Notes: generated from the letters alone by a model not told the origin. DNA of 64,000 nt from Thermococcus eurythermalis (GCF_000769655.1 NZ_CP008887.1:1302001-1366000); one strand, 5' to 3'. Shown: positions 37,316-47,945, numbered from the stretch's first letter. A program made the numbers and translations.

Positions 37316-39196
37316 ATGAGAATGCTTCTGATACACGCCGACTACCTCGAGTACGAGATCAGGGATAAGGCCCTGAAAAACCCCGAGCCGATAAGCGACG
37401 AGCAGAGGAAGGGCAGGCTTGACGAAGTTCTGGCGGTTTTCATAAGCGTCGAGAAGGTTGACGAGACAAACCCCGAAGAGGTCGTCGAGGAGGCGGTAAC
37501 CGAGATAGAGGACGTCGCGAAGCAGGTCAAGGCCGAGAGGATATTCGTTTACCCCTTCGCCCACCTCAGCAGTGAACTGGCGAAACCTGACGTTGCCCTC
37601 GAAGTGCTCAAAAAGATAGAAGAGAAGCTCAAGGAGAAGGGCTACGAGGTCAAGCGCGCTCCCTTCGGCTACTACAAGGCCTTCAAGCTGAGCTGTAAGG
37701 GGCACCCGCTGGCCGAGCTCAGCAGGACGATAGTCCCGGAGGAAGGAGTCAGTAAGGAGGAGCGCAACATAGCCCTCGAGAAGGAGGAGAAAGAGTTAGT
37801 CAGCTACTGGTACATCCTCACCCCCGAGGGAGAGCTCATAGAGGTTGATAAGTTCGACTTCACCGGCCACGAGAACCTGAAAAAGTTCGTCAACTACGAG
37901 ATAGCCAAGAACAGGATTGCCGACAGGGAACCGCCTCACGTCAGGCTCATGCTGGAGCACGAACTCGTTGACTACGAGCCGGGAAGCGACGGCGGAAACC
38001 TCAGGTATTATCCAAAGGGCAGGCTGATAAAGGGCCTCCTTGAGCAGTACGTCACCGAGAAGGTCGTCGAGTACGGAGCGATGGAAGTCGAGACCCCGAT
38101 TATGTACGACTTCGAGCACCCGGCCCTTGAGAAGTACCTGAACAGGTTCCCCGCGAGGCAGTACATCGTCAAGAGCGGTGACAAGAAGTTCTTCCTGCGC
38201 TTCGCGGCATGCTTTGGACAGTTCCTCATAAAGAAGGACGCGATAATCAGCTACCGCAACCTCCCGCTCAGGATGTACGAGCTCACCCGCTACTCATTCA
38301 GGCGCGAGAAGAGCGGTGAGCTTTCAGGTTTGAGAAGGCTGAGGGCCTTCACGATGCCCGATATGCACACCGTCGCCAAGGACCTCAAGCAGGCGATGGA
38401 CGAGTTCAAGAAGCAGTACAAGCTCAGTATGGAAGTCCTTAGGGGAGTCGGTCTCACTCCTGACGACTACGAGGTGGCGATAAGGTTCACCCGCGACTTC
38501 TGGGAGGCTAATAAAGACTTCGTCGTTGAGCTGGTTAAGATAATCGGCAAGCCCGTCCTCATCGAGATGTGGGACCAGAGGTTCTTCTACTTCATACTCA
38601 AGTTCGAGTTCAACTTCGTTGACAACCTCGACAAGGCGGCCGCTCTAAGTACCGTCCAGATTGACGTCGAGAACGCCGAAAGGTTCGGTATAACCTACTA
38701 CGACGAGGAGGGCAAGGAGCGCTACCCGCTCATACTCCACTGCTCGCCGAGCGGAGCCATCGAGCGCGTTATGTACGCAATCCTTGAGAAGCAGGCGAAA
38801 CTGCAGGCCCAGGGCAAGAAGCCTATGTTCCCGCTCTGGCTCAGCCCGATACAGGTTAGAGTGATTCCGGTCAGCGAGGAGGTCATGGACTACGCGCTCT
38901 ACGTGGCAGGCAAGCTCGAGGGCGCGAAAATAAGGGTGGACGTTGACGACACCAACGACAGGCTCAACAAGAAGATAAGGAAGGCCGAGAAGGAGTGGGT
39001 TCCCTACATCATCGTCGTCGGCAAGAACGAGAAGGAGCAGAACACAGTCACCGTCAGGAGGAGGAGCGACGGCAAGCAGGTCGAGATGCAGCTCGAAGAC
39101 CTCATCAGGGAGATAAGGAGCCAGGTCGAGGGCTTCCCGTACAGGCCGAGGCCCCTGCCCCTGCTACTCAGCAGGAGGCCCAAGTTCAGGGGCTGA
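37316..39196 (+). CDS. thrS: Threonyl-tRNA synthetase (archaeal type)
   Basis: About 626 residues. The N-terminal 145 residues are the archaeal editing domain related to D-aminoacyl-tRNA deacylase ([19 protein letters not shown]), unlike the bacterial TGS-type N-terminus. The class II core has the zinc ligands Cys in RFAACFGQF, His in TMPDMHTV and His in [19 protein letters not shown] (motif 3). The anticodon-binding domain follows ([17 protein letters not shown]). The ATG at 37316 is preceded by GGTGGTAGG; GTGs at 37304 and 37307 are unlikely. Its last 33 bp overlap the convergent DUF257 gene. Confidence 0.95.
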   Translation: MRMLLIHADYLEYEIRDKALKNPEPISDEQRKGRLDEVLAVFISVEKVDETNPEEVVEEAVTEIEDVAKQVKAERIFVYPFAHLSSELAKPDVALEVLKKIEEKLKEKGYEVKRAPFGYYKAFKLSCKGHPLAELSRTIVPEEGVSKEERNIALEKEEKELVSYWYILTPEGELIEVDKFDFTGHENLKKFVNYEIAKNRIADREPPHVRLMLEHELVDYEPGSDGGNLRYYPKGRLIKGLLEQYVTEKVVEYGAMEVETPIMYDFEHPALEKYLNRFPARQYIVKSGDKKFFLRFAACFGQFLIKKDAIISYRNLPLRMYELTRYSFRREKSGELSGLRRLRAFTMPDMHTVAKDLKQAMDEFKKQYKLSMEVLRGVGLTPDDYEVAIRFTRDFWEANKDFVVELVKIIGKPVLIEMWDQRFFYFILKFEFNFVDNLDKAAALSTVQIDVENAERFGITYYDEEGKERYPLILHCSPSGAIERVMYAILEKQAKLQAQGKKPMFPLWLSPIQVRVIPVSEEVMDYALYVAGKLEGAKIRVDVDDTNDRLNKKIRKAEKEWVPYIIVVGKNEKEQNTVTVRRRSDGKQVEMQLEDLIREIRSQVEGFPYRPRPLPLLLSRRPKFRG

Positions 39197-39916
39197 AAGC
39201 TTTTTCAGCATTATCTTTTCTCTTCCCCTGCTAACCTTAAGGGAGTAAACAACGGGTTCAAAGTCCGCGTAGGGGGCTTTTATGAAGTAAAGGAGTTCCT
39301 TAACGTGGTCTTCACGAATCCAGGACTTGGCGAGGAGGACGTAGTCGCTGACGTTGGATACCCACGCGACGAAACGTCTCGAAACAATGTCTGCATTGAG
39401 GGGCATGAGGAGTATCGACTCTGGAAAGTTAATGCTTTTGGTTGCTATCGTCTGGTTGAGCAGTTTTAGTGTCTGCTCCTCACCGAGCATGAGTGAGGCC
39501 CCATCGAGGGTGTAAATCATTCTCACGGCCTTTTCGGATTTAAGTTTGTCCCTGAGGGGCCCACAGTATATCCTGTCAATCTTGGGGTTTATGGTCTCGG
39601 CCTCAACCTTGTCGAGGTAGAAGACGTTTTCCATCTCCATCCTAAGAGGAGAGTACCGAGAGCCAAAGACGTCTATTATGGCCATCTTCGAGCTCTCAAT
39701 GGCACTCCCGGCATCAAGCCCCACACTATTACACCTATGGAGCAAACTCCGAAGAGGGACACTATAATTTGATATTACCGTAAAGTAACCGCGCTCAATT
39801 GCTTTTCTTATGAACAGGAAGAGAATCTGCCAGGCGGATGAATAGGCGTCGTAGATAACGGTAACCGTGGAACCCTTCATCTCGGAAAGGGGAAAAACAT
39901 CCAAGAGGGTCTTCAT
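39164..39916 (-). CDS. DUF257-like protein (degenerate RecA-fold)
   Basis: 250 residues, apparently soluble, with alternating hydrophobic strands ([42 protein letters not shown]) as in KaiC/RecA-like folds, but no P-loop. I assign it by recollection to DUF257, a family of Thermococcales-specific paralogues of unknown function. It starts 1 bp after the TIP26 stop, so it is translated with it. Codon use is somewhat less biased than its neighbours, as usual for these paralogues. Its C-terminus overlaps thrS by 33 bp. Confidence 0.6.
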   Translation of the reverse strand: MKTLLDVFPLSEMKGSTVTVIYDAYSSAWQILFLFIRKAIERGYFTVISNYSVPLRSLLHRCNSVGLDAGSAIESSKMAIIDVFGSRYSPLRMEMENVFYLDKVEAETINPKIDRIYCGPLRDKLKSEKAVRMIYTLDGASLMLGEEQTLKLLNQTIATKSINFPESILLMPLNADIVSRRFVAWVSNVSDYVLLAKSWIREDHVKELLYFIKAPYADFEPVVYSLKVSRGREKIMLKKLSAPELGPPAE

Positions 39917-40594
39917 TCATTGCCCTCCCGCAGGTACTCCTGAAAGAACCTCTTTTATGAATTCCCTCGCCTCTTCGCTGAACTTGTCGAGCTCGACCTC
40001 TTTGCCGGACTTATCGTAGACCTTGCCGTCCCTGAAGTTTATCTCGAATATCTCGTAGCGCTCCTCGCTCTTCTCGTGGAGCTTTATTCCGTGGCCTTTG
40101 AGGTGGTTCTCAAGGTTCTCGATGTCCACGTACTTGCCGCACTTCTCGCACTTGTAGAACTGCCAGAGGATGTAGTCCTGGCCAGCTAGGACGTTGGCCT
40201 TTATGTGGTCTATCAGCATGCCGCCGAGGTACTCGTAGATGTCCTCCTGGACGAGCTTCCCGCCGTCTTCAACTACCTTAAAGCCGGCCCAGACTATGTG
40301 GTCGTTTATATCCGCGAGGGTGGCCTTGAGGTAGCGGTACGTGAGTATGAAAGTGCCGTTCCTTATGTAAAAGACTCCCTTGTCGGGAATCGCCACGATG
40401 TGGATTCCATCAACGTCCCTCCCGGCAAGAGACTCCGCCTCGCTCTTGTCCTTGGCCACGTCTATGAAGACCTTGACGTTGCTCTTCTTGTGGGTTCCAA
40501 CTATAGTGCTCCCCTCGATTTCCCAGTGGTAGTCGTCGAGGTAGCGAACCTGTGCGTACACCTTCTTAACGCCGGGACTCAGCTCACTGTACAT
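39917..40594 (-). CDS. TBP-interacting protein TIP26-like
   Basis: About 225 residues, similar in length and sequence, as I recall, to T. kodakarensis TIP26, which binds TATA-binding protein and blocks its contact with DNA. The N-terminal half is alpha/beta; the middle has a C2H2-like zinc site ([20 protein letters not shown]). The ATG at 40594 follows GGTGGTGAGG directly at normal spacing; the in-frame start at 40621 is less likely. If active it would tune transcription initiation globally. Confidence 0.72.
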   Translation of the reverse strand: MYSELSPGVKKVYAQVRYLDDYHWEIEGSTIVGTHKKSNVKVFIDVAKDKSEAESLAGRDVDGIHIVAIPDKGVFYIRNGTFILTYRYLKATLADINDHIVWAGFKVVEDGGKLVQEDIYEYLGGMLIDHIKANVLAGQDYILWQFYKCEKCGKYVDIENLENHLKGHGIKLHEKSEERYEIFEINFRDGKVYDKSGKEVELDKFSEEAREFIKEVLSGVPAGGQ

Positions 40595-40662
40595 CCTCAC
40601 CACCTGAGAAGGTTCTCTCAAACGTTAATAAGCTTTAGCGAAAAAGCTTAAAAACCACAAAG

Positions 40663-41457
40663 CTACCGGCCAAAGCGCCTCTGCCTCTTCTGGAACTCGC
40701 GGATTATTCTCAGGAAGTCTATCTTCCTGAACTCCGGGAAGTACACATCAACGAAGAAAAGCTCGCTGTAGGCTATCTGATAGAGCAGGAAGTTGCTTAT
40801 CCTGACCTCGCCGCCGGTTCTTATCACGATGTCCGGATCGGGCATATTCGGGTAGTAGAGGTAGCGCTTTATCAGCTCCTCGTCTATGTCTTCCGGCCTC
40901 AGCTTTCCGGCGAGGGCATCATTCACTATCTCCTTGGCGGCATCGACTATCTCGCTCCTGCCCCCGTAGGCTAGCGCTATGTTGAGGGTGTAGTTTGAGT
41001 ACTTCCTCGTCACGCGCTCGGCTTCCTCAGCGGCCTTCCTGACGTTTTCCGGCAGCATTTCCTTTCTCCCAAGGACGTTGACCCTTATGCCGTACCTGTG
41101 AACCCTTTCGTCCTTCACGAGCTCATTGAACTTCTCCTCGAAGAGGTTCATGAGGGCGTTTACTTCCTCGGGCGTCCTCTTGAAGTTCTCGGTTGAGAAT
41201 GCATAGACCGTCAGCGTCCTTATTCCAAGCTCCCTGCACCATTCGAGGATTTCCTCAAGCTTCTTGGAGCCAAAGAAGTGGCCGTACCACGGGGGCTTCT
41301 CCAGCTTCCGCGCCCACCGTCTGTTTCCGTCCATGATTATTGCAACGTGCTTGGGTATGTTCCCCAATTTAACCCTCTCGAGCAGGTAGCGTTCGTAAAG
41401 GTCGTATGCGGGCTTGAATAAAATATGTGGGACGTGGGAAAGAACCCTGTAAATCAT
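40663..41457 (-). CDS. uppS: cis-Prenyltransferase (undecaprenyl/dehydrodolichyl diphosphate synthase-like)
   Basis: About 264 residues. Elongates allylic diphosphates with cis isopentenyl units to give the lipid carrier for glycosylation. Motifs: HVAIIMDGNRRWARK (catalytic Asp) near residue 42, WCRELGIRTLTVYAFSTENFKR, and the terminal PDIVIRTGGEVRISNFLLYQIAYSEL split by one residue from the FVDVYFPEF end. The start is either ATG 41457 or GTG 41466, the latter overlapping the previous stop (GTGA). Cotranscribed with the carbonic-anhydrase-like gene. Confidence 0.93.
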   Translation of the reverse strand: MIYRVLSHVPHILFKPAYDLYERYLLERVKLGNIPKHVAIIMDGNRRWARKLEKPPWYGHFFGSKKLEEILEWCRELGIRTLTVYAFSTENFKRTPEEVNALMNLFEEKFNELVKDERVHRYGIRVNVLGRKEMLPENVRKAAEEAERVTRKYSNYTLNIALAYGGRSEIVDAAKEIVNDALAGKLRPEDIDEELIKRYLYYPNMPDPDIVIRTGGEVRISNFLLYQIAYSELFFVDVYFPEFRKIDFLRIIREFQKRQRRFGR

Positions 41458-41462
41458 TTTCC

Positions 41463-41987
41463 TCACTCAAGCCTCTTTCTTGACTTGAGGTGCTTCTCGG
41501 CGAGCTCCACGTATATCTCGGCGTTCTTCTTCGTCCACTCGATTTCCTCCTCGCTGAGCTGCCTGACGACCTTGCCAGGGACACCAACGACGAGGCTGTA
41601 GTCCGGTATCTCCTTGCCGGGCGGAACGAGGGCACCGGCACCTATGATGACGTGCTTTCCAATCTTGGCCCCGTCGAGGATTATGGCACCCATGCCTATG
41701 ATGGTGTAGTCCCCTATCTCGGCGCCGTGGACGACGGCGTTGTGGCCTATCGTGACGTACTTGCCGATTATCGTGGGCTGGTTGTGGGAGGTGTGTATGC
41801 TCACGTTGTCCTGGACGTTGGAGTAGGGGCCAACGTAAATCTGCTCGATGTCTCCCCTGAGAACGGCCGAAGGCCAGACGCTGGTCTTCTCCTCAAGGAC
41901 GACATCGCCTATGACGGAGGCGCTCTCATCAACAAAAGCGGTCGGGTGAACCTTAGGCTTCTTCCCGTTGAACTCGTAAATCGCCAT
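41463..41987 (-). CDS. Gamma-carbonic anhydrase-like left-handed beta-helix protein
   Basis: 174 residues. Hexapeptide repeats ([LIV]-G-x-x-x-x) make a left-handed beta helix from about residue 15 to 145. Zinc-type histidines are in VSIHTSHNQP and IGHNAVVHGA; the C-terminal helix follows (SEEEIEWTKKNAEIYVELAEKH). Members form trimers; some hydrate CO2 and others have no known activity, so function is not certain. GGTGATGGG precedes the ATG. Confidence 0.85.
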   Translation of the reverse strand: MAIYEFNGKKPKVHPTAFVDESASVIGDVVLEEKTSVWPSAVLRGDIEQIYVGPYSNVQDNVSIHTSHNQPTIIGKYVTIGHNAVVHGAEIGDYTIIGMGAIILDGAKIGKHVIIGAGALVPPGKEIPDYSLVVGVPGKVVRQLSEEEIEWTKKNAEIYVELAEKHLKSRKRLE

Positions 41988-42059
41988 TTCCCATCACCGG
42001 GGAATAGTCCCGGGGAGAACTTATAAAGATAACCGGACAACTTAGCGGGGGAGAGAACT

Positions 42060-42458
42060 ATGAGGTACAGGAGAGGTGCCAGTGCCGAGCGGGAGCTCAT
42101 CCGCCTCCTTGAAAGGGCCGGCTTCGCTGTCCTCCGTTCGGCGGGCAGTCACAGGGTTGACCTGGTAGCGGGCAACGGGAAACGCTACCTGTGCATCGAG
42201 GTCAAGAGCACCCGCTCGGAGAGGGTTTACATACCCTCTGAAGATATAGAAAAGCTCGTTTCCTTCGCCGAACGCTTTGGGGGGAAACCCGTCCTAGCGG
42301 TCAAGTTCGTGAACGTTGGGTGGCACTTCTACTTCCCCCACGAGCTCAGAAAGAGCGGTAAGAACTACAGGGTGGACGCCGGCGACCCGTTCCACACCCT
42401 TGAAGAGCTCGTTGGGAGACAGAAAACCCTTGATGGGGTGATTGCCGATGAAGCTTAA
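42060..42458 (+). CDS. hjc: Holliday junction resolvase Hjc
   Basis: 132-residue archaeal structure-specific endonuclease. Nuclease motifs are near the N-terminus: RRGASAERELIRLLERAGF (Glu), HRVDLVAGNGKRYLCIEVKSTR (D and E-x-K) and the conserved Ser/Arg context. TATA TTATAAAG at 42020-42028 and GGGGGAG give a short leader. The last 11 bp overlap the surface-protein gene. Confidence 0.93.
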   Translation: MRYRRGASAERELIRLLERAGFAVLRSAGSHRVDLVAGNGKRYLCIEVKSTRSERVYIPSEDIEKLVSFAERFGGKPVLAVKFVNVGWHFYFPHELRKSGKNYRVDAGDPFHTLEELVGRQKTLDGVIADEA

Positions 42459-44007
42459 ATTGTTCGCATTACTTATGGTTCTGTTGCTTGTAACCCCCCT
42501 GCCCCTCGCTTTGTCGGAGGAGTCATCTCTGCTGAGCGTCGAAGTCCTCAACGACAACATCCCGGCACTCCCTGGAAGCACCGTGGTTGTCCCGTTCACC
42601 ATCACTAACCTCGGGAACGAGACAATAAGCAACGTCACAGTCTACGTCACGGGCCCCGCCGAGGGCTTCCAGTACAGCGTCAAGGTGATAAGAACCCCGA
42701 TAGAGCCCAGGGAGAGCGTGAACGACACGATAACTGTCAAGGTTTTGAATCCAGACGCGGGGCTTTACCTTCTGACTCTGGTCGCCAAGAGTGGAAGGGC
42801 CTACGCCACGTCGAAGTTCGTCGTGGACGTAAAAAGGATAATTGACTATTCCATTTCAATCAAAACAGCCCAGAAGTATATTTACGGCCGCAGAATAACT
42901 GCCCTCCTTGAGGTCACTTCCCGCTCGAACACTATACTCACTGGGAGAATAGGATACGCTGTTCTGAGGAGCGGTGTCCCCCTCTTAAATGAGAGCACCG
43001 TTACGTTTGTTAAGCCGGGTTCGAACTGGGTTAAGGAGCTCTCCTGGGAAAGCCTGCCCGTAGGCAACTACACGGTTCTCCTGTGGGCCAACTTCAGCGG
43101 GCTCTACAAGTCGGCCAGTGCCTCCTTCGAGGTCTATCAGAGAAACCTCTACTACGATGTCGGCTTCTGGAACGGGGCCATCCACATCAGGGTCTACAAC
43201 GCCACGGGAGGTGTCCCGGACATCCCTGTTGAGATAAACGGGCTGAGGTTCACCACCGGACCCGACGGCACCTTAACTTACTCCGTCTCTTCGCCGGGGC
43301 GTTATACTGTCGTTTTGAACCTCGATGGAAAGATTGTCACGACTTTCGTGGATGTTAAGAAGCTCATAGTCACTCCCGAAGTCATTGACGGTGCCCTCGC
43401 CGTCAAGGTAGTGGACTCGACGGGTGTTCCGGTCTCGAACGTGACCCTGATGGCGTCGGGTCCGAGCGGCACGGACTACGCCGTGACCAACTCCTCTGGT
43501 GTTGGAGTGGTGAACCTGAGCAAGACCGGCTGCGGGAGCATCGTGATAAAGGCCACGAGCGACCGCTATCTCCCGGGAGAGGCTGTGGTGACAGTCCAGA
43601 AGCCGCCTACCCCGACGACTTCAAACACCACCCCTGCGGAGACTTCCACCAGCACACCCCTCCAGTCGAATGCGACAGTTCCATCACCCTCGGAGGTCGA
43701 AGAGAAACCGGAAGGCTCAAACTACCGGGGGGTAATTCTGATTCTCGCGGGGGCTATCTTCGCGGCTACCTCCTACCTGGCGCTTGCAGTCCCCACAGTC
43801 CAGGAAGAGACGCTTGACCGCTACTACTTCGTCAAAGTCCGCGCCCCAAGACTTCGCCCGCTGAAGAACTACCGCGTTGAAAGGCGAGTAAGCGCGGTCG
43901 AGGTGCGTGCGACCAGGGGGGAGGCAAAGCTTGAGGACGGAAAGCTCGTCTGGGAGCTCGACCTTGAGCCGGGGGAGGAAGCCTACCTGCAGGCAGTCCT
44001 CGGGTGA
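42448..44007 (+). CDS. Surface protein with Ig-like repeats and C-terminal membrane anchor
   Basis: About 519 residues. Signal peptide at 1-25, then several beta-sandwich modules: an NPCBM/CARDB-type region (TVVVPFTITNLGNETISNVTVYV), a mid region and a carboxypeptidase-regulatory-like module (ATGGVPDIPVEINGLRFTTGPDG; the phrase VVDSTGVPVSNVTLMASGPSG resembles it), followed by a Thr/Pro/Ser-rich stalk near 390-420, one membrane helix (about 432-450) and a cytoplasmic tail of about 70 residues. Many NxT/S sites fit glycosylation. The start at 42448 has GGTGATT. The long cytoplasmic tail is unusual for a plain stalk protein. Function unknown. Confidence 0.7.
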   Translation: MKLKLFALLMVLLLVTPLPLALSEESSLLSVEVLNDNIPALPGSTVVVPFTITNLGNETISNVTVYVTGPAEGFQYSVKVIRTPIEPRESVNDTITVKVLNPDAGLYLLTLVAKSGRAYATSKFVVDVKRIIDYSISIKTAQKYIYGRRITALLEVTSRSNTILTGRIGYAVLRSGVPLLNESTVTFVKPGSNWVKELSWESLPVGNYTVLLWANFSGLYKSASASFEVYQRNLYYDVGFWNGAIHIRVYNATGGVPDIPVEINGLRFTTGPDGTLTYSVSSPGRYTVVLNLDGKIVTTFVDVKKLIVTPEVIDGALAVKVVDSTGVPVSNVTLMASGPSGTDYAVTNSSGVGVVNLSKTGCGSIVIKATSDRYLPGEAVVTVQKPPTPTTSNTTPAETSTSTPLQSNATVPSPSEVEEKPEGSNYRGVILILAGAIFAATSYLALAVPTVQEETLDRYYFVKVRAPRLRPLKNYRVERRVSAVEVRATRGEAKLEDGKLVWELDLEPGEEAYLQAVLG

Positions 44008-44022
44008 CATTTTTCTTTTTTC

Positions 44023-44055
<33 letters not shown>

Positions 44056-44108
44056 CGGTCGTGTACTACCTCTTTTATCGTTTTTCCCTTTTAATCCAGC
44101 AAAAGGCA

Positions 44109-44118
44109 AACCTTATTA
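44109..44118 (+). promoter_or_regulatory. TATA box of the M42 peptidase gene
   Basis: ACCTTATTAAGCC about 50 bp ahead of the start, then AAAGGAGGCGAAAGCC as a strong ribosome binding site. Confidence 0.45.
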
Positions 44119-44164
44119 AGCCAGCCGAACACATTTAGATGACTATCTAAAGGAGGCGAAAGCC

Positions 44165-45202
44165 ATGGTGAACCTCGAACTGCTCAAGAAGGTTGTCGAG
44201 GCCCCGGGAGTTTCCGGCTATGAGTTCCTTGGAATAAGGGACGTCGTCATTGAGGAGCTGAAAGACCACGTGGACGAGATCTACGTCGACAAGCTCGGAA
44301 ACGTCATAGCCCACAAGAAGGGCAGCGGGCCGAGGATTATGATCGCGGCCCACATGGACAAGATAGGCGTCATGGTCAACCACATCGACAAGGAGGGCTA
44401 CCTCCACGTCGTTCCGGTTGGAGGCGTTGACCCGAGGACTCTGGTCGCCCAGAGGATTCGCTTCTTCACCGAGAAGGGCGAGCACTACGGAGTCGTCGGC
44501 CACATACCGCCGCACCTCCAGAAGCCGGAGGACAGGAAAAAAGCAGCGGACTGGGACACAATAGTTGTTGACGTCGGTGCTGACAGTAGGGAGGAAGCCG
44601 AGGAGATGGGCTTCCGCGTTGGAACCGTCGGCGAGTTCGCTCCGGCCTTCGTCCAGCTCAACGAGAACAGGATTGCCACGCCCTACCTCGACGATAGGGT
44701 CTGCCTCTACGCCATGATAGAGGCCGCCAAGGCCATTGAGAACCACGAGGCGGACATATACTTTGTTGGAAGCGTCCAGGAGGAGGTCGGCCTCAGGGGC
44801 GCCCGCGTGGCGAGCTACGCCATCGACCCGGAGATAGGCATAGCCATGGACGTCACCTTCGCCAAGCAGGTTGGCGACAAGGGCAAGATCGTGCCCAAGC
44901 TCGGCGGCGGCCCGGTCATGGACGTCGGCCCGAACATCAACCCCAAGGTTCGCGCCTTCGCCGACGAGGTCGCGAAGAAGTACGAGGTACCGCTCCAGGT
45001 CGAGGCCAGCCCGAGGCCGACGGGAACCGACGCCAACATAATGCAGATCAACCGCGAGGGCGTTGCCACCGCCGTCCTCAGCATACCGATACGCTACATG
45101 CACAGCCAGGTCGAGACCGCTGACCTGAGGGACATCGACCTCACGATAAAGTTCGCCAAGCACTTCCTTGAGGAGCTCAGGCCGATGAACCTCACTCCGT
45201 GA
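44165..45202 (+). CDS. M42 family (TET-type) aminopeptidase
   Basis: 345 residues. Dinuclear zinc/cobalt aminopeptidase that forms large dodecameric tetrahedral (TET) shells and breaks down short peptides. Metal ligands: His in [10 protein letters not shown], Asp in TPYLDDRV, Glu-Glu in [12 protein letters not shown], Asp in AMDVTFA and His in IRYMHSQVE. The insertion domain lies at about residues 75-165. Archaea often have several paralogues with different specificities; which this is cannot be told. Confidence 0.93.
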   Translation: MVNLELLKKVVEAPGVSGYEFLGIRDVVIEELKDHVDEIYVDKLGNVIAHKKGSGPRIMIAAHMDKIGVMVNHIDKEGYLHVVPVGGVDPRTLVAQRIRFFTEKGEHYGVVGHIPPHLQKPEDRKKAADWDTIVVDVGADSREEAEEMGFRVGTVGEFAPAFVQLNENRIATPYLDDRVCLYAMIEAAKAIENHEADIYFVGSVQEEVGLRGARVASYAIDPEIGIAMDVTFAKQVGDKGKIVPKLGGGPVMDVGPNINPKVRAFADEVAKKYEVPLQVEASPRPTGTDANIMQINREGVATAVLSIPIRYMHSQVETADLRDIDLTIKFAKHFLEELRPMNLTP

Positions 45203-45266
45203 GCGATCTCACTCCGTGAGGGGAAAGGTTTATTGGCTTTTCTTTCCTCCTATATTTGGTGACCCG

Positions 45267-45830
45267 ATGATTGCGGTTGTTTCAATTGGGACTCTTAAGA
45301 GGTCGCTCATTGAGGGGGTTGTTGGGTTCCTCAACGACTACCACTCCCGCTTTGGGATTAGTGTTGAGTTTTCGGGGGAAATCCCAACTGAGCCATTCTC
45401 GGTAGCTTTCAACCCTTTAAGGGGCCAGTACCTTGGGAGGGTCTTCCTGCCGACGCTCTCCGCCCTGAAGGAGAGGCTTAACGCTACTGCCGTTCTGGGC
45501 ATTACCGAGCTTGACCTCTACGAGGAGGGGCTGAACTTCATATTCGGCCTTGCAAACCCCTCCCTGAAGAGTGCAGTTGTTTCCGTTCACCGGCTGAGAA
45601 ACGAGTTCTACGGCCTTGAGCCTGACGATGAACTGCTCATAGAGAGGGCAATCAAAGAGGCCATGCACGAGCTGGGGCACGTATTCGGGCTGAGACACTG
45701 TCCAAACCCGAGGTGCGTTATGCATTTCTCAAACTCACTCTATGACACGGACGTAAAAGGGCCCCTCTACTGCCCCGTCTGTGAAGAAAAGCTTGAAGCA
45801 AACCTGCGGAAACTGGGGGTGTTTCCATGA
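45267..45830 (+). CDS. amzA: Archaemetzincin (AmzA) metalloprotease
   Basis: About 187 residues. The extended metzincin motif is complete: HELGHVFGLRHCPNPRCVM, with three zinc-binding His, followed by the family's second zinc site made of cysteines (the CPNPRC pair and CPVCEEK). Substrate not known. The ATG at 45267 has TTGGTGACCCG just upstream and matches the family start; a frame from 45216 lies in the promoter region. Overlaps the CYTH gene by 4 bp. Confidence 0.93.
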   Translation: MIAVVSIGTLKRSLIEGVVGFLNDYHSRFGISVEFSGEIPTEPFSVAFNPLRGQYLGRVFLPTLSALKERLNATAVLGITELDLYEEGLNFIFGLANPSLKSAVVSVHRLRNEFYGLEPDDELLIERAIKEAMHELGHVFGLRHCPNPRCVMHFSNSLYDTDVKGPLYCPVCEEKLEANLRKLGVFP

Positions 45831-46363
45831 TTGAAGTGGAAGTTAAGGGCTACGCGGACGACTCCATCTTTGAGAGGGTTCGTGAAGAGTTCGAGCTGAT
45901 GAGGAAAGAGCACCACGAGGACACCTATTACCAGCACCCCTGCAGGGACTTCGCGGAGACCGACGAGGCCCTCCGGATAAGGATACGGCGCTTTGACGGC
46001 CATTTTGAGGCTTTTTTGACCTACAAAGGGCCGAAGCTGGATTCCACCTCCAAGACAAGGGAAGAGATAGAGGTTCCGATAAACGACCCCGACGAACACA
46101 CCCGCATCCTTGAGGCCCTCGGCTTTAGAGAAGTCCTTACAGTCGAGAAAGTCCGTGAGAAGTACTACGTCGAGAAGGGCATAACGATAACGCTCGACGA
46201 GGTTGAGGGCCTCGGCAAGTTCATCGAGGCGGAGGCCGTTACGGAGGACAGGGATAAAGTCCCTGAGCTCGTTGAAAGATTGAAGAGGCTCCTTCTTGAG
46301 CTTGGAGTCACGCGCTTCGAGAGGCGCTCTTACCTCGAACTGCTGCTGGAGAAGGAGGGCTGA
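45827..46363 (+). CDS. CYTH-domain protein (class IV adenylate cyclase/CyaB-like)
   Basis: 178 residues. The N-terminal ExExK signature is IEVEVKGY. Further acidic and basic strands (LRIRIRRF, AFLTYKGPKLDS, REEIEVPI, TITLDEVEGLGKFIEAE) line the tunnel of the CYTH fold, which handles triphosphates. Cyclase, thiamine triphosphatase or inorganic triphosphatase activity is possible; the archaeal role is not known. It overlaps amzA (ATGA) and is 1 bp from the next gene. Confidence 0.85.
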   Translation: MIEVEVKGYADDSIFERVREEFELMRKEHHEDTYYQHPCRDFAETDEALRIRIRRFDGHFEAFLTYKGPKLDSTSKTREEIEVPINDPDEHTRILEALGFREVLTVEKVREKYYVEKGITITLDEVEGLGKFIEAEAVTEDRDKVPELVERLKRLLLELGVTRFERRSYLELLLEKEG

Positions 46364-46364
46364 G

Positions 46365-47213
46365 ATGGGGAAGCTAGACGAGCTGTTTGGAACCCTCCGG
46401 GGAAAGAGGCCGGAGACGGAAATACTCACTGAGATAGAGAACAGACTGCTGGTGGACGACGTTCCAGGGGCCATAGCCCTCATAGAGGGACTTGAGAAAG
46501 AGCAGAACATCGTCATAGCGGTTAGGATGACTCTCCGGAAAATTCTCAGGATGAAGGAGTCGGAGGGAGGGGAGGTTCGCTTGCTTCCCCTCCTCAAGAT
46601 GTTAGTTCCCCATATTAATGGCATAAAAAACGAGCGCTACCGTGCGTTACTCCTTGGTGAGCTTGCGGTGGGGTTTTATACTCTCGGGGCCGAACTGGAG
46701 GGGGATTTTGCCCTCAAGACCGCGATAAACCTGGCCCTGGATCACCCGGACGTGCTGAGGGACGTAATAATGAACCTGATTAACTCTGGCCTGCTCCATA
46801 AGGCCGCCTACGCCATGAAGTTCGTTAAGGACAAAGAAAAGCTCGACGTTGTTCTTGTTCACCTCGCAGAGGTTCTATACGAAAGGGGCGAGGTAGAGAA
46901 GGCCCTCGCAGTGGTGGGCCACATAACGAGCAACTTCCACCGCGCCGTTGCGCTCTTTCATCTGGCCCAGTCTGAAATGGAGAGGGACAGGGGGAAGGCA
47001 CTCCAGTTCGTTGAGTGGGCCATAAAGCTGGCGGAAAAGATAGAAGACCCTGAGGCAAGGTTTGAGCTCATGCTGAAGCTTTACGACCTGAAGCACGAGA
47101 TACAGGGCGATTCCCTCAGCCTCTTCGAACTGTTGAAGAGGAAAACTCCCGAGGAGACAGGAGGGGCGGAAGACCAAGGGCCCTTGACAGGAGGAGGGAG
47201 TGAGGCACCTTGA
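46365..47213 (+). CDS. Helical-repeat (TPR-like) protein, unknown function
   Basis: About 282 residues from ATG 46365, which immediately follows the previous stop. Predicted to be all-helical, with repeating pairs such as LLGELAVGFYTLGAELEGDFALKTAI split over two helices, HLAEVLYERGEVEKALAVV and HLAQSEMERDRGKALQFVEWAI, like TPR arrays. Short C-terminal Gly/Glu-rich tail. It overlaps the convergent ECF ATPase gene by 98 bp, one of the longest overlaps in the window. Confidence 0.65.
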   Translation: MGKLDELFGTLRGKRPETEILTEIENRLLVDDVPGAIALIEGLEKEQNIVIAVRMTLRKILRMKESEGGEVRLLPLLKMLVPHINGIKNERYRALLLGELAVGFYTLGAELEGDFALKTAINLALDHPDVLRDVIMNLINSGLLHKAAYAMKFVKDKEKLDVVLVHLAEVLYERGEVEKALAVVGHITSNFHRAVALFHLAQSEMERDRGKALQFVEWAIKLAEKIEDPEARFELMLKLYDLKHEIQGDSLSLFELLKRKTPEETGGAEDQGPLTGGGSEAP

Positions 47214-47945
47214 CGCCAATCTCGATTAGCTCTTCCACCTTCTCCGCGATTTCTCTTGGGGTTCCCTGAAGAATAACCTGGCCCCTGTCCAGAACCACCA
47301 GCCTGTCCGCCTTTCTGAACAGGAAGCGGGAGTCGTGCTCCACCATAATGACCGTTGTCCCGGCTTTGTGGAGGTCTTCTATGACCTTCAGGACTTCCTT
47401 TTTCCCCTCCGGGTCAAGCTGGGACGTCGGCTCATCGAGAACGAGATGGCTCGGCTTCATCGCTATTACCGACGCTATGGCCAGCCTCTGCTTCTCGCCG
47501 CCGCTGAGGTTCGGAGGGAACTCTTCTTCAAGGCCGCTGAGGCCGACGACTTTTAGGGCCCACTCCACCCTCCCCGCTATCTCCTCCCGCGACAGGCCGA
47601 GGTTTTCGAGCGCAAACGCGACCTCGTCTTCGACCGTCATGTTGAACAGCTGGCTTTCCGGGTTCTGGAGGACGAGGCCGACGATAGTTGAGAGCTTCGA
47701 GACCGGAGTCTCCGTCGTTTTGAAGGTCTCCCCGGTGCGGGGGTCTCTGACTATGACCTCCCCCGAGAACTGCCCCCGAATTGAGTTTGGAATTATCCCG
47801 TTCAGCGTCAGTGCGAGAGTTGACTTCCCGCTCCCGCTTGGCCCGAGGATTCCCATGAACTCCCCGTCTTTTATTGTAAGGCTCACACCCCTGAGGGCGG
47901 ACCTCTCCGAGTGGACGTACTTGAAGGAAACATCCCGCACTTCAA

